Shown here one piece after another: positions 44,255 through 53,861 of a stretch of 64,000 bases of DNA. Below the pieces are notes generated by a model. The model was not told where the DNA came from. It did no database searches and saw nothing but the letters and a program-made list of their open reading frames with translations. Location: contig NZ_QPKJ02000004.1 in NCBI RefSeq assembly GCF_003344625.1, positions 806,001-870,000 on the forward strand, given 5' to 3'. The stretch's first letter is position 1. Each line of letters starts with the position of its first letter. The DNA comes from Solirubrobacter deserti. GTDB lineage: Bacteria; Actinomycetota; Thermoleophilia; Solirubrobacterales; Solirubrobacteraceae. The position numbers were made by a program, and so were the translations under genes.

Positions 44255-45144
44255 GCCCGGAACGACGCGAGCGTGTCGCGCAGGGTCTGCTCGAGCGGGA
44301 TCTCGGGCGCCCAGCCGGTGGCGGCGCGCAGGCGCTCGTGGGAGCCGCGGATCTCCATCACCTCGTGCGCGCGCAGCTTCGCCGGGTCGACCTCGGGCGC
44401 GACCGGCACGCCGGCGATCTCGCTCAGCGCCGCGATCAGCTCGCGTGCGCTCCGGCTGACGCCCGAGCAGACGTTGAACACGCCCGGCTCACCGCGCTCG
44501 GCCAGCAACCGGTAGGCGCGGACGATGTCGCGTACGTCGGTGTAGTCCCGGCGGGTGTCCAGGTTGCCGGTGCCGACCGTGATCGACGGCTCGCCCGCAT
44601 CCAGGCCCTTCGCGATCTGCATGGCGAAGTTCGCGATCGCGTAGAGCGTCTTCTGGCCGGGGCCGGAGTGGTTGAAGGCGCGCGCGTGGATCACGCGCAG
44701 GCCGTGCGCGTCGGCGTAGAAGCGCGCGACCAGGCCGGAGCTCGCCTTGGAGACGGCGTAGGGGTTCTGGGGCCGTAGCGGCGCGTCCTCGGTGGTCGGC
44801 ACGGTCTCGGGCGGCCCGTACTCCTCGCCCGACCCCACCGAGACCACGACCGCTTCGGGCGCCTCGTGCCGGACGGCTTCCATCAGGTTGGCGGTGATCG
44901 CGACGTTGTCGGCCAGCGTGCCGAGCGGGTCCGCCCACGACTCGCCCACGTGGGCGCGGGCGGCGAGGTGGTAGACGACGTCGGGCCGCGCCTCGGCGAC
45001 CAGCCGCCGCGCGACCGCCGGGTCGGCGAGGTTCGCCTGCGCGGAGCGCGGGGCGGGGAGGACCGTGTCGCCGGCGGCCTCGCACGCGGCGACGAGGTAC
45101 GCGCCGGCGAACCCGGACGCGCCCGTGATGAACACGCGGCTCAC
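44251..45144 (-). CDS. NAD(P)-dependent sugar-nucleotide reductase, Rmd-like
   Basis: The 297-aa short-chain reductase has the nucleotide motif GASGFAGAYL at its N-terminus. It also has the catalytic YAVSK near residue 130 and RAFNHSGPGQ near 155, a block shared by GDP-mannose 4,6-dehydratase and GDP-6-deoxy-mannose reductase (Rmd). The small size favours Rmd, which makes GDP-D-rhamnose. The partner dehydratase is not in the window. The role would be in cell-surface polysaccharide synthesis. Other extended SDR specificities cannot be ruled out. Confidence 0.8.
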   Translation of the reverse strand: MSRVFITGASGFAGAYLVAACEAAGDTVLPAPRSAQANLADPAVARRLVAEARPDVVYHLAARAHVGESWADPLGTLADNVAITANLMEAVRHEAPEAVVVSVGSGEEYGPPETVPTTEDAPLRPQNPYAVSKASSGLVARFYADAHGLRVIHARAFNHSGPGQKTLYAIANFAMQIAKGLDAGEPSITVGTGNLDTRRDYTDVRDIVRAYRLLAERGEPGVFNVCSGVSRSARELIAALSEIAGVPVAPEVDPAKLRAHEVMEIRGSHERLRAATGWAPEIPLEQTLRDTLASFRA

Positions 45145-45204
45145 GCGGTCCCGCCGAGGGTCAAGACGCGATCGGGGTGCGGCGGAAGGGCTGCTCGCCT
45201 TGCA

Positions 45205-45735
45205 CTAGTTGAGCGAGACGACGTACTCGGCCGAGCCGTGGCCGTTGGACGCCGCGGCGGCCGGGTCGATCGGCTGCGGCTCGCCCTCGGGCGGGTTCAG
45301 GCGCCGCTCGAGCTCGCCCAGCACGGCGCCGAACAGCAGGTGCCGCCACGTGGCCTGGGCGAAGGCGCGGCCGGAGCCCCACAGCTGCGGGAACTCCTCG
45401 CCGGCCGGGTGCACGCGGTTCAGCGCGGCCGTGCCCGGCCAGGTCGCCAGGTGCTCGGCCAGGCCCGCCAGCGGCCCACGGAGCGGCCCGGGCACCGGCA
45501 GCCCGCGCGCCGCGTTCGCGTAGGCGGCGCCGAACAGCGCGCCGTTGGCGAGGTGCATCGCGAGCCCGATCGGGTACGCCGCGCGGCCGCTGGTGACGAA
45601 GCGCCCGAGCAGCTCGACGTCGTCGTACTTGCAGTCGAACACGCGCTGGTCGAGCGGCTGCTGGGCGGCCCAGACGGCCGCGGCGGCGGCGCCGGCGAGA
45701 GCGCCTCGGAGAGTGCGGGTGCGGTCGACGGCCAT
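45205..45735 (-). CDS. Conserved membrane-associated hypothetical protein, 176 aa
   Basis: The ATG at 45735 (MAVDRTRTLRGAL) is chosen; the frame upstream would overlap the divergent plsC-gpsA leader. An N-terminal hydrophobic Ala-rich segment is followed by QQPLDQRVFDCKYDDVELLG, then small-residue-rich helices (YPIGLAMHLANGALFGAAYA). Overall it looks like an integral membrane protein with three to four helices. It diverges from the acyltransferase gene across a 67-bp gap. No function is known to me. Confidence 0.65.
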   Translation of the reverse strand: MAVDRTRTLRGALAGAAAAAVWAAQQPLDQRVFDCKYDDVELLGRFVTSGRAAYPIGLAMHLANGALFGAAYANAARGLPVPGPLRGPLAGLAEHLATWPGTAALNRVHPAGEEFPQLWGSGRAFAQATWRHLLFGAVLGELERRLNPPEGEPQPIDPAAAASNGHGSAEYVVSLN

Positions 45736-45802
45736 GGCTCCGACTGTAACGCGCGCGGGCCACGCGGTGTACGAAAGCGGCGAGGAGGTCGGCAACCAAC
45801 CC

Positions 45803-47467
45803 ATGGCCACGGATCACACACGCTTGCACGCCCGCGCCCGCACCAAGGGCGTCAACCCCATCGTCTACTGGCTGATGCGCGCCTGGCTGCAGCCGTTCGC
45901 GCACATCTACTGGCGGTTGAGCCGGATCGGGCGCGAGCACATCCCGGCCGAGGGCCCGGTGATCTTCGTCTCCAACCACCGCTCGTTCATCGACCCGTTC
46001 ATCGTCGGCCTGTGCAGCCGCCGCCCCGTCTACTACGTGGCCAAGCAGGAGCTGTTCACCAACAAGGCGCTCGGCTGGTTTCTGTCCAGCCTCGGTGCGT
46101 TCCCCGTCAAGCGCGGTGAAGCCGACGCCGACATGATCGAGACCGCCAAGGCGATCCTGCGCCGCGGCGACCCGGTGCTGATCTTCCCCGAGGGCACGCG
46201 CATCCGCCCCGGCGCGCTGGGCAAGCCCAAGCGCGGCGTCGGCCGGCTCGCGCTGGAGACCGGCGCGACCGTCGTCCCCGTCGCGATCAAGGGCACCGAG
46301 GCGATCCGCAAGGGCTTCCGCGTACGCCCGCACAAGGTCCGGGTGCGGATCGGCGCACCGCTGAACTTCCCACAGGTCGAGGTTGCCACCGGTCCGCTCG
46401 CGGCGGCCGTCACCGACCGCATCTGGCCCAACGTGATGCTGCAGTGGGAGTGGCTCGGCGGGCTGCCGCCGCTGCGGCGCGCCGCGGTCATCGGCGGCGG
46501 CGCCTGGGGCACCGCGATGGCGGTCATGCTCGCCCGCGCGGGCATCGACGTCGACCTCGGCTGCCGCACGCAGGCCCAGGCCGACCTCATCAACGCCACG
46601 CGCGAGAACCCCAACTACCTCCCGGGCGTCGAGCTCGCCGCGCGCATCACCGCCACGCGCGCCGCCGACCTCGAGCTGGGGCGCCATGACCTCGTCGCGT
46701 TCGCCGTCCCCGCCGCCGAGCTGCCGCAGGCGGTCGCCGCGCACGCGCCCAAGCTCGCGCCGCGCGCGGGCGTGCTGGTCCTGAGCAAGGGCCTGGTCCC
46801 GCCGCTCGGCACGCTGCCCTCCAGCTACGTCGCCGAGCGCACGCCTTCGTGGGCGGTCGGCGTCCTCGGCGGCCCGGGCCACGCGGCCGACGCGCTGGCC
46901 GGCGGCGCCAGCCTCGTGCTCGCCGCGCACGACGCGAGCTTCAGCCGCCAGGTCTCGGACGCGCTGTTCGCGGCCGGCCTGCAGGTCACGCAGACCACGG
47001 ACGTGATCGGCGTCGAGCTCGCGGGCTGCGCGAAGAACGCCGCCGCGCTGGCCGCGGCCGCGGCGCCGACGCCGAACGCCGCCGGCTCCGCCGCGGGCAA
47101 GGTGTTCGCCGAGATCGACGCGTTCGCGCGCGCGTCCGGCGCGCACCCGAGCACGTTCGCCGGGCTCGCCGGCACGGGCGACCTGGTCGCCACCGTGCTC
47201 GCCGAGGGCTCCCGCAACCGCCGCGCCGGCGAGCTGCTCGCCCAGGGCGTCCCGGCGGCCGAGATCGACGCGACGCTCGGGCAGACCGCCGAGGCCGTGA
47301 ACACGGTGCCGCTGCTCGCCGCCCGGCTCAAGGAGGCGGGCGTCGACGCGCCCGCGCTGCGCTCGCTCGCGGGCATGATCGAGGGCAACGTGGAGCCCGA
47401 CCGCTGGCAGGCCTCGCTGACCGCTCCCAAGAAGGCGAAGAAGGCGCAGAGCGCGAAGGCGGCGTAG
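45803..47467 (+). CDS. Fusion of PlsC-type acyltransferase and GpsA glycerol-3-phosphate dehydrogenase
   Basis: The 554-aa protein has a 1-acyl-glycerol-3-phosphate acyltransferase domain (about 20-215) with NHRSFIDP (HX4D) and FPEGTR. It is followed directly by an NAD(P)-dependent G3P dehydrogenase domain (about 225-545). That domain has IGGGAWGTAMA, LVLSKGL, GGPGHAAD, VELAGCAKNAAALAA (catalytic Lys), LAGTGDLVAT and SRNRRAGELL. The two activities bracket glycerolipid synthesis: one makes sn-glycerol-3-phosphate, the other acylates its derivative. The start is the ATG at 45803 after a GAGGAGGT-like site. A Lys/Ala-rich tail ends the chain. Single-chain fusion is unusual; most bacteria keep these separate. 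Confidence 0.92.
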   Translation: MATDHTRLHARARTKGVNPIVYWLMRAWLQPFAHIYWRLSRIGREHIPAEGPVIFVSNHRSFIDPFIVGLCSRRPVYYVAKQELFTNKALGWFLSSLGAFPVKRGEADADMIETAKAILRRGDPVLIFPEGTRIRPGALGKPKRGVGRLALETGATVVPVAIKGTEAIRKGFRVRPHKVRVRIGAPLNFPQVEVATGPLAAAVTDRIWPNVMLQWEWLGGLPPLRRAAVIGGGAWGTAMAVMLARAGIDVDLGCRTQAQADLINATRENPNYLPGVELAARITATRAADLELGRHDLVAFAVPAAELPQAVAAHAPKLAPRAGVLVLSKGLVPPLGTLPSSYVAERTPSWAVGVLGGPGHAADALAGGASLVLAAHDASFSRQVSDALFAAGLQVTQTTDVIGVELAGCAKNAAALAAAAAPTPNAAGSAAGKVFAEIDAFARASGAHPSTFAGLAGTGDLVATVLAEGSRNRRAGELLAQGVPAAEIDATLGQTAEAVNTVPLLAARLKEAGVDAPALRSLAGMIEGNVEPDRWQASLTAPKKAKKAQSAKAA

Positions 47468-47479
47468 TGTCCAAGCCGG

Positions 47480-48028
47480 ATGGCCACAGCACCGGACAAG
47501 GCCAAGCTCGACGCCGACTTCAGCGAGCTCTACAAAGCGCACCTGAAAGACGTGTACTCGTACGCGTACTACCGCGTGGGCAATCACCACGACGCGGAGG
47601 ACCTGACCGAGCAGACGTTCCTGCAGGCCTACCGGCACTTCGCGCGCGCCCAGCAGGAGTCCAAGGGCCGGCCGCTGCGGCCGTGGCTGATCCGCATCGC
47701 CCACAACCTGGCGGCCAACTACTACCGGGACCGCTCCCGGCGGCCCCAGACCAACATCGACGACGCGGGCGCGATCAGCACCCCGCACACGACCGAGGGC
47801 CTGGTGCAGGACCGCGACGACCTGGCGCGCATCCTGCGCGGCGTCCAGCAGCTGCCGGACGACCGGCGCGAGGCGCTGATCATGCGCTTCGCGCTCGGGA
47901 TGGACAACCGCGAGATCGCGCGGGCGCTCGACCGCACCGACGGCGCGACCAAGGTGTTGATCCATCGTGCCATCCGGCAGCTCGAGGACATCGTCCAGGC
48001 CGACGCCAACGGCGACACTCCGAATTGA
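47480..48028 (+). CDS. ECF-type RNA polymerase sigma factor
   Basis: The 182-aa protein has region 2 (FSELYKAHLKDVYSYAYYRV, DAEDLTEQTFLQAYRHF, PWLIRIAHNLAANYYRDR) and region 4 (LPDDRREALIMRFALGMDNREIARAL). The helix-turn-helix ends KVLIHRAIRQLED. It begins 12 bp after plsC-gpsA. A small membrane protein gene follows two bases after its stop and could be its anti-sigma factor. Promoter targets cannot be told from this window. Confidence 0.9.
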   Translation: MATAPDKAKLDADFSELYKAHLKDVYSYAYYRVGNHHDAEDLTEQTFLQAYRHFARAQQESKGRPLRPWLIRIAHNLAANYYRDRSRRPQTNIDDAGAISTPHTTEGLVQDRDDLARILRGVQQLPDDRREALIMRFALGMDNREIARALDRTDGATKVLIHRAIRQLEDIVQADANGDTPN

Positions 48029-48029
48029 C

Positions 48030-48407
48030 GTGAGCACCCCCTTCCCCGACATCGAAGCCCGCCTGCGCGACGCGCTCGCGCCCGTCGACCCGCCGATCCA
48101 TCTGCAGGCGCGCCTGGAGACGACGCTCGACTCGATCGTCGAGCTCGCCGCCGACGAGCTGGACGCGTGGGAGCTGGAGGCGATCAAGGACCCGCGCAAC
48201 TGGCCGCGCGCGGCGGTCGGGCCGGCGGCCGCGGTCGTGGTCGGTGGTGGTGCGGCGGTCGGGCTCGTCCTGCTGCGCACCCAGCGCAAGCGCCACAAGC
48301 GCCGGGCCGCCGCGCGCGGCGCGCGCGACCTCGTGGCGCGTACGCTCCGCGACGCGGGTCGCGAGGCGCTGAAGGTCTTCGACGAGCTCACGCCCGACCG
48401 ACGCTGA
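48030..48407 (+). CDS. Small single-TM protein, possible anti-sigma partner
   Basis: A GTG at 48030 starts a 125-aa protein with an acidic N-domain (FPDIEARLRDALAPVDPP and LDSIVELAADELDAWELEAI). One transmembrane helix follows at about residues 62-85 (PAAAVVVGGGAAVGLVLL), then a basic C-terminus (RTQRKRHKRRAAARG). It lacks the zinc HC2 motif. Its place right after the ECF sigma gene suggests a membrane-bound regulator of that factor. This is inference from context. It is followed by a second sigma gene 24 bp later. Confidence 0.6.
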   Translation: MSTPFPDIEARLRDALAPVDPPIHLQARLETTLDSIVELAADELDAWELEAIKDPRNWPRAAVGPAAAVVVGGGAAVGLVLLRTQRKRHKRRAAARGARDLVARTLRDAGREALKVFDELTPDRR

Positions 48408-48431
48408 TCCGAAACGGCGGCTCGCGCGCAG

Positions 48432-49010
48432 ATGGTGGTGATGGACGTTCGCGCGCTCGCCGACGAAGACCTCATCCCGCTGATGGCGCGGGGTGACGCG
48501 CGGGCGTTCGAAGCCCTCTATGAACGCCACTCCGGAGCCGCCTACTCACTCGCCTACCGGATGGTCGGCGCGCGGGCGGTGGCCGAGGACGTCACGCAGG
48601 AGGCGTTCCTGAACCTGTGGCGCTCGGGCGCGCATTACGACCGCGTGCGGGGCTCGGTGCGCTCGTGGATCCTCGGGATCGTCCATCACCGCGCGATCGA
48701 CGCGCTGCGCCGCAACGCCGTGCACGCCAAGCGGCGCTCGGACGACGAGACGGCGGCGGAGCGGCTGGAGGCCCCGGACAAGGTCGAGGACGACGTGGCG
48801 CGCCGGGACGAGGCGGCGATCGTCCGCAACGCGATGGACGTCCTGCCGTCCGACCAGCTCAAGGTCATCGAGCTGGCGTACTTCGGCGGCTACACGCACG
48901 TCGAGATCTCCGAGCTGCTGGACTCGCCGGTCGGCACGGTCAAGGGCCGGATGCGGCTCGGTCTGAAGAAGATGCGCGAGGCACTCTCGCACGGGGCGGT
49001 GGAGACATGA
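48432..49010 (+). CDS. ECF sigma factor (SigK/RpoE-like)
   Basis: The 192-aa protein (ATG at 48432, or at 48441 giving MDVRALADEDL) has region 2 (FEALYERHSGAAYSLAYRMV, AEDVTQEAFLNLWRSG, RSWILGIVHHRAIDALRR) and region 4 (LPSDQLKVIELAYFGGYTHVEISELL). The anti-sigma gene starts inside its stop codon (ATGA), the usual coupling for ECF/anti-sigma pairs. The set probably answers a cell-envelope or oxidative signal; this is inferred from the type of anti-sigma factor. Confidence 0.9.
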   Translation: MVVMDVRALADEDLIPLMARGDARAFEALYERHSGAAYSLAYRMVGARAVAEDVTQEAFLNLWRSGAHYDRVRGSVRSWILGIVHHRAIDALRRNAVHAKRRSDDETAAERLEAPDKVEDDVARRDEAAIVRNAMDVLPSDQLKVIELAYFGGYTHVEISELLDSPVGTVKGRMRLGLKKMREALSHGAVET

Positions 49011-49714
49011 ACGGCGATCACGAGCGCTGGGAGGACGCCACGGGCGCGTACGTGCTCGGCGCGTTGCCGGACGACGAGCGCGCGGCCTTCGAGGAGCACC
49101 TGGCCACGTGCGCGGCCTGTCGCGCCGAGGCCGAGGAGCTGCGCGTGGCGGCGCAGGCGCTGCCGCTGTCGGGGCCACCGGTGCTGCCGCCGCCCGCGCT
49201 GAAGGCGCGGATCATGGCCGAGGTCGAGCGCGAGGCGGAGCTGCTGGCGGGGGCCCGCGACACGCCCGGCCCCGAGCGGGAGCGCCCGCGCCGGCGCTGG
49301 AGCTGGCGGGTGCCGATGCCGGCCGTCGCGCTCGCGTGCGCGGCCCTGTTGGCCGGCGTGGTGGCGGGCGGAGTCCTGTTCGGCGGCGGCTCGGACGGCC
49401 GCCGCTACGACATGGACTCGACGCTCCCGCAGGCGTCCGCCGAGCTCGACGTCACCGAGGACGGCGCGATCATCGTCGCCAACAAGCTGCCGATGCCCGA
49501 GGCGGGCAAGGTCTACATGGTCTGGATCCAGCGTCCGGGCCGGGCCCCGGAGCCGACGTCGGCGCTGTTCACGCCGCGCCGCGACGGCTCGGCGACGGCG
49601 TCGGTGACCGGCGACATGGAGGGCGTCGCGACGGTGCTCGTCAATCAGGAGCCGCTGGGCGGCTCGACGACGCCGACCTCACAGCCCGTGCTCGTCGCCA
49701 GCCTCGCGTCGTAG
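49007..49714 (+). CDS. Zinc-finger transmembrane anti-sigma factor (RskA-like)
   Basis: The 235-aa protein has an N-terminal zinc anti-sigma domain (EEHLATCAACRAEAEEL, with an upstream His-Glu region), one transmembrane helix (about 105-125, VALACAALLAGVVAGGVLF) and an extracytoplasmic RskA domain. That domain has EAGKVYMVWIQRPG and TASVTGDMEGVATVLV. It holds the sigma factor encoded just upstream until regulated proteolysis frees it, as known for this family. The ATG at 49007 overlaps the sigma stop. Its 3' end overlaps the convergent TetR gene by 36 bp. Confidence 0.92.
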   Translation: MNGDHERWEDATGAYVLGALPDDERAAFEEHLATCAACRAEAEELRVAAQALPLSGPPVLPPPALKARIMAEVEREAELLAGARDTPGPERERPRRRWSWRVPMPAVALACAALLAGVVAGGVLFGGGSDGRRYDMDSTLPQASAELDVTEDGAIIVANKLPMPEAGKVYMVWIQRPGRAPEPTSALFTPRRDGSATASVTGDMEGVATVLVNQEPLGGSTTPTSQPVLVASLAS

Positions 49715-50317
49715 CGACTCCAGCCCGCGCACGAGCAGCTCGAGCGCCCACTCGAAGCGCTCGTCGGCGTCCCCGGCCACGAGCTCGGCGGCGAGGCTGG
49801 TCGTGATCGGGAACTCGTCGGGCGGCAACGAGCTGAAGTACGCGCCCAGCTGCTCGCTGTCGACGGGCTGCTCCAGCGACTCCTCGTAGGCGAACGCGCC
49901 CACGTAGAGGCTGAACATGTCCGCCGCGTAGGCGATCACCTGCGCCGGCAGCGCGGCGGCGTGGAGCACGGCCAGGTAGCGCTCCAGGACCGGCATCGAG
50001 TTCGGGCCGGTCGGAATGCGGCCCATCGAGAGCTGCGCGGCGCCGCGGCGGCTCTTTAGCAGCTCGCGGGCGTTGCGGCCGAGCTGCTTGACCTGCTCCT
50101 GCCAGTTCTCGGGATCGGGGTCGACGACCTTGGACTCGCCGACGATCCGGTCGAGCATGAGGCCGAGCAGCCGCTCCTTGTCGCCGACGTGCCAGTAGAG
50201 CGTCGCCGCGCCGGCGTCGAGCTCCTGGGCGAGCTTGCGCATGGAGATCCCCTGCAGTCCTTCGCGTTCGAGCAGGACCAGCGCGGCGTCGACGATCTTC
50301 TCCCGGGTCAGGGCCAT
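49679..50317 (-). CDS. TetR-family repressor of the adjacent ABC exporter
   Basis: The 212-aa protein starts at the ATG at 50317 (MALTREKIVDAALVLL). The N-terminal HTH reads GISMRKLAQELDAGAATLYWHVGDKERLL. The larger C-terminal domain resembles TetR_C-type ligand-binding regions. It is divergent from the ABC ATPase gene across about 40 bp. A 32-bp palindrome at 50343-50374 lies in that gap. It probably represses the exporter until a substrate drug binds. The frame extends upstream of 50317 but would cross the operator, so this start is preferred. Confidence 0.88.
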   Translation of the reverse strand: MALTREKIVDAALVLLEREGLQGISMRKLAQELDAGAATLYWHVGDKERLLGLMLDRIVGESKVVDPDPENWQEQVKQLGRNARELLKSRRGAAQLSMGRIPTGPNSMPVLERYLAVLHAAALPAQVIAYAADMFSLYVGAFAYEESLEQPVDSEQLGAYFSSLPPDEFPITTSLAAELVAGDADERFEWALELLVRGLESLRREAGDEHGL

Positions 50318-50356
50318 TTGACGTAGCCAGCGTACTCGGCTAGAACACTGTTCGAG

Positions 50357-51120
<764 letters not shown>

Positions 51121-51124
<4 letters not shown>

Positions 51125-51858
51125 CGGAGATCCGGCAGAGCTGGCAGGTCTCGCTGCGCTACTTCCGCGTCCTCGCCCGGCAGCCCGCGTTCCTGCTGAT
51201 CACGATCGTCCAGCCGCTGATCTGGCTGCTGCTGTTCGGCGCGCTGTTCAAGGCCGTCACGCAGATCCCGGGCTTCGGCGGCAGCGGCGACTACCTCGAC
51301 TACCTGACGCCCGGGATCGTGGTCATGCTCGCGGTCTCCAGCGCCGGCTGGACCGGCATGGGCTTCATCGAGGACATCAACAGCGGCGTGATGGACCGGA
51401 TGCTCGTCACCCCCGCCTGGCGCGGCGCGTTCAACGTCGGCAGCGTCGCGCAGTGCGTGGTGTCCGTGCTGCTGCAGACGCTGCTGATCATCGGCCTGGC
51501 GCTGCTGATGGGCGCCGAGGTCGCGCACGCCGGCGCGCTGCTGCTGGTGGCCGCGCTGCTGGCGGCGAGCTTCGCCTCGCTCTCCAACGGGCTGGGCGTG
51601 CTCACGCGCCAGCGGGAGTCGCTGATCGGCGCGGTGTCGCTGCTGCTGCTCCCGCTGACGTTTCTCTCGAGCGCGCTGATGCAGCTCAGCCTCGCGCCGG
51701 GCTGGATCGAGACCGTCGCCAGGTTCAACCCGGTCGACTGGGCTGCGGTCGCCGCACGCGACCCGGAACCGCTCAGGATCGGCCTGCTGGCGGCACTCAC
51801 CGTCCTCTCCGCCTGGTTCGCGACGCGCGCGTTCGCGGTCTACCAGCGGTCGCTATGA
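51121..51858 (+). CDS. ABC-2 type permease, DrrB-like
   Basis: The 245-aa membrane protein starts at the ATG at 51121, overlapping the ATPase stop. It has six hydrophobic segments, including FLLITIVQPLIWLLLFGALF and SLLLLPLTFLSSALMQLS. The family motif FNPVDWAA lies near the last helix. With the ATPase it would form an exporter for a drug, lipid or polyketide. The substrate is unknown. Control by the divergent TetR gene is likely. Confidence 0.92.
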
Positions 51859-51895
51859 AAATCTAAAGAAAGCGGTGCTAGCTTCGCCGTCAACG

Positions 51896-52687
51896 ATGGC
51901 CACCTGTTACCGCCACCCTGACCGTGAGACGGGCGTCTCGTGCTCGAACTGCGGGCGCCCGATCTGCCCCGACTGCATGACCCCGACCCCGGTCGGCATG
52001 CGCTGCCCCGAGTGCTCGCAGCAGAAGACGCAGGTGCGCAACCTGCGCTCGATGGCGGTCGATCCGATCGCCACCTACATCCTGCTCGGCATCAACGTCG
52101 CCATCTTCCTCGGCGCGTCCAGCAGCCAGAACGCCGTCAACGAGATGGTGCTGTGGGGGCCGGGCGTGGCCGACGGCGACTACTGGCGGCTGCTCACGTC
52201 GGGCTTCTTGCACACGAGCATCTTCCACCTGTTGATGAACGGGCTGGCGTTGTTCTGGCTCGGCCGGATGATCGAGCCGGCGCTCGGGCACGCGCGCTTC
52301 GTCGCGATCTACCTCGTGTCCCTGCTGGCCGGGTCGGTGGGCGTGATGCTGCTGTCCTGGGATGCCTCGACGCTCGGCGCGTCCGGCGCCGTCTACGGCC
52401 TGCTCGGCGCGGCGATCGTGATGGCCCGCAACCGCAACATCCCGCTGATGGACTCCGGCCTGCTGCCGATCCTCGCGCTCAACCTCGGCATCACGTTCCT
52501 GATTCCGAACATCTCGATCGGCGGCCACCTCGGCGGGCTCGTGGGCGGCCTGCTCACCACGTTCGTGATCGAGGAGCTGTCGCGGCGGCGGCGCAACTCG
52601 CTGCCGCTCGCCGTCGGGTTCAGCGTCGCGGCCGGCGCGGTGGCGATCGCGGCCTCGGTGGCGCTCGCGTCTAATCCAGTGCTCTGA
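51896..52687 (+). CDS. Rhomboid-family intramembrane serine protease with N-terminal zinc finger
   Basis: The 263-aa protein starts at the ATG at 51896. Residues 1-42 form a B-box-like zinc finger (CYRHPD, CSNCGRPICPDC, MRCPECS). Six transmembrane helices follow. The rhomboid catalytic Ser is in TLGASGAVYG near residue 165 and the His in IGGHLGGLVGG near 210; FHLLMNG (the HxxxN element) lies near 112. It cleaves membrane proteins within the bilayer. The zinc-finger fusion is common in actinobacterial rhomboids. Its stop overlaps the convergent gene by 17 bp. Confidence 0.93.
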   Translation: MATCYRHPDRETGVSCSNCGRPICPDCMTPTPVGMRCPECSQQKTQVRNLRSMAVDPIATYILLGINVAIFLGASSSQNAVNEMVLWGPGVADGDYWRLLTSGFLHTSIFHLLMNGLALFWLGRMIEPALGHARFVAIYLVSLLAGSVGVMLLSWDASTLGASGAVYGLLGAAIVMARNRNIPLMDSGLLPILALNLGITFLIPNISIGGHLGGLVGGLLTTFVIEELSRRRRNSLPLAVGFSVAAGAVAIAASVALASNPVL

Positions 52688-53558
52688 CGCCGCCCAGGGG
52701 CGGCGGGACCCGGTCCGGGTGCAGCGCGTGGCCGAGCCACTCCAGGCCGTCCACGAGCCGCGGGCCGGGGCGTGAGAACCAGGCGGAGGCGTCGGCGACC
52801 ACGATCCGGTCGGCGCCGAGCGCGTCGAGCTGGGCGCGGTACTGCCGCGCCTCCTGCACGCCGCGCTCGACGTCGTAGCCGCACGGGGCCACCACCACGA
52901 CCTGCGGCGCCGCCGCGGCGACCTCCTCCCACGTGCGCTGCTCGGACGGCTCGCCCGGGAGGCCGAGCAGGTCGACACCGCCCGCGTACTCGATCAGCTG
53001 CGGGACCCAGTGGCCGCCCACAAAGACAGGATCGAGCCACTCGAGCATCGCGACCCGGATCGGCTCGGCACCGCGCACCGCCAGCTTGACGCGGTCGATG
53101 CGGGCCGCGGCGTCGTTGACGAGGTCCACGCCCGCGTCCTTGCGGTCGGTGGCCTGGGCGAGCGTGCGGACGTCGCCGAGCACCTCGCCGAGCGTGTGCG
53201 GGTCCAGGCTGACGATCTCCGGCACCGGGTCCATCCGGGCGGCGATCGCGCGCACGTCGTCCACGGACACGGCGCAGACGCTGCACAGGGCCTGCGTGAC
53301 GATCAGGTCCGGCTTCAGGCGCGTGAGCGTCGGCTCGTCGAGCTCGTAGATCGAGCGGCCCTGCTCGGTGAGCTCGCGGACGGCACGGTCGATCTCGGCG
53401 GGCGAGAGGCCCTGACCGATTACGTCCCGCGTGACCTTGGGTAGATTCAGCGCGTCCGCCGGATGGTCGCATTCGTGCGTCACGGCGGTGACCTCCTCCC
53501 CGAGTCCCAGGGCGAAGAGCGTCTCGGTGGCCGAGGGGACGAGGGAGACGATGCGCAT
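52671..53558 (-). CDS. BtuF-like periplasmic-binding-fold protein (cobalamin/iron)
   Basis: The 295-aa protein begins MRIVSLVPSATETLFALGLG, a hallmark of BtuF/FhuD-type binding proteins. It continues with LKPDLIVTQALCSVCAV and MLEWLDPVFVGGHWVP. No signal peptide or lipobox is present, so this copy is probably cytoplasmic. Such forms are common in actinobacteria and may act in cobinamide or corrinoid handling. No transporter genes adjoin it. Its start codon overlaps that of the divergent pterin dehydratase gene by two bases (CATG). Confidence 0.85.
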   Translation of the reverse strand: MRIVSLVPSATETLFALGLGEEVTAVTHECDHPADALNLPKVTRDVIGQGLSPAEIDRAVRELTEQGRSIYELDEPTLTRLKPDLIVTQALCSVCAVSVDDVRAIAARMDPVPEIVSLDPHTLGEVLGDVRTLAQATDRKDAGVDLVNDAAARIDRVKLAVRGAEPIRVAMLEWLDPVFVGGHWVPQLIEYAGGVDLLGLPGEPSEQRTWEEVAAAAPQVVVVAPCGYDVERGVQEARQYRAQLDALGADRIVVADASAWFSRPGPRLVDGLEWLGHALHPDRVPPPLGGVRALD

Positions 53559-53802
53559 GGCCTCAGACGCAGTATGGCGCCAGGACGGCGAGTCGCTCGT
53601 CCGCGACTATGCGTTCGAGGACTTCAAGGCCGCGATGGCGTTCGTCAACCGGGTCGCCGACGCCGCCGAGGAGGCCAACCACCATCCCGACATCCTCGTC
53701 CACGAATGGAACAAGGTGCGCCTGACGCTCACCACCCACTCCGAAGGCGCGCTGACCGACAACGATCACGCGATGGCGAAGCGGATCGACGCGCTCGGGT
53801 AG
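53557..53802 (+). CDS. Pterin-4a-carbinolamine dehydratase
   Basis: The 81-aa protein carries FKAAMAFVNRVADAAEEANHHPDI, then VRLTLTTHSEGALTDNDHAMAKRID. These are the conserved blocks of the DCoH/PhhB family (HHPDI and the T-H-x-x-G-x-L-T-x-x-D stretch). It dehydrates 4a-hydroxytetrahydrobiopterin after aromatic hydroxylation; many bacteria use it with unknown pterins. The start is the ATG at 53557, with GGGAGACG upstream; an ATG at 53551 is in frame too. A 59-bp gap separates it from the CNNM gene. Confidence 0.9.
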   Translation: MASDAVWRQDGESLVRDYAFEDFKAAMAFVNRVADAAEEANHHPDILVHEWNKVRLTLTTHSEGALTDNDHAMAKRIDALG

Positions 53803-53861
53803 CATTCGCCCCGTCGCCCCTTGATGCCTGACGACGAGACCCCTCGAAGTCGGAGGGACGC

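Noticed and set aside
45161..48475. 1104-codon minus-strand frame opposite plsC-gpsA and the sigma genes
   Set aside because: Composition is Arg/Ala/Gly-rich and repetitive; both well-supported plus-strand genes with clear motifs occupy the same DNA.
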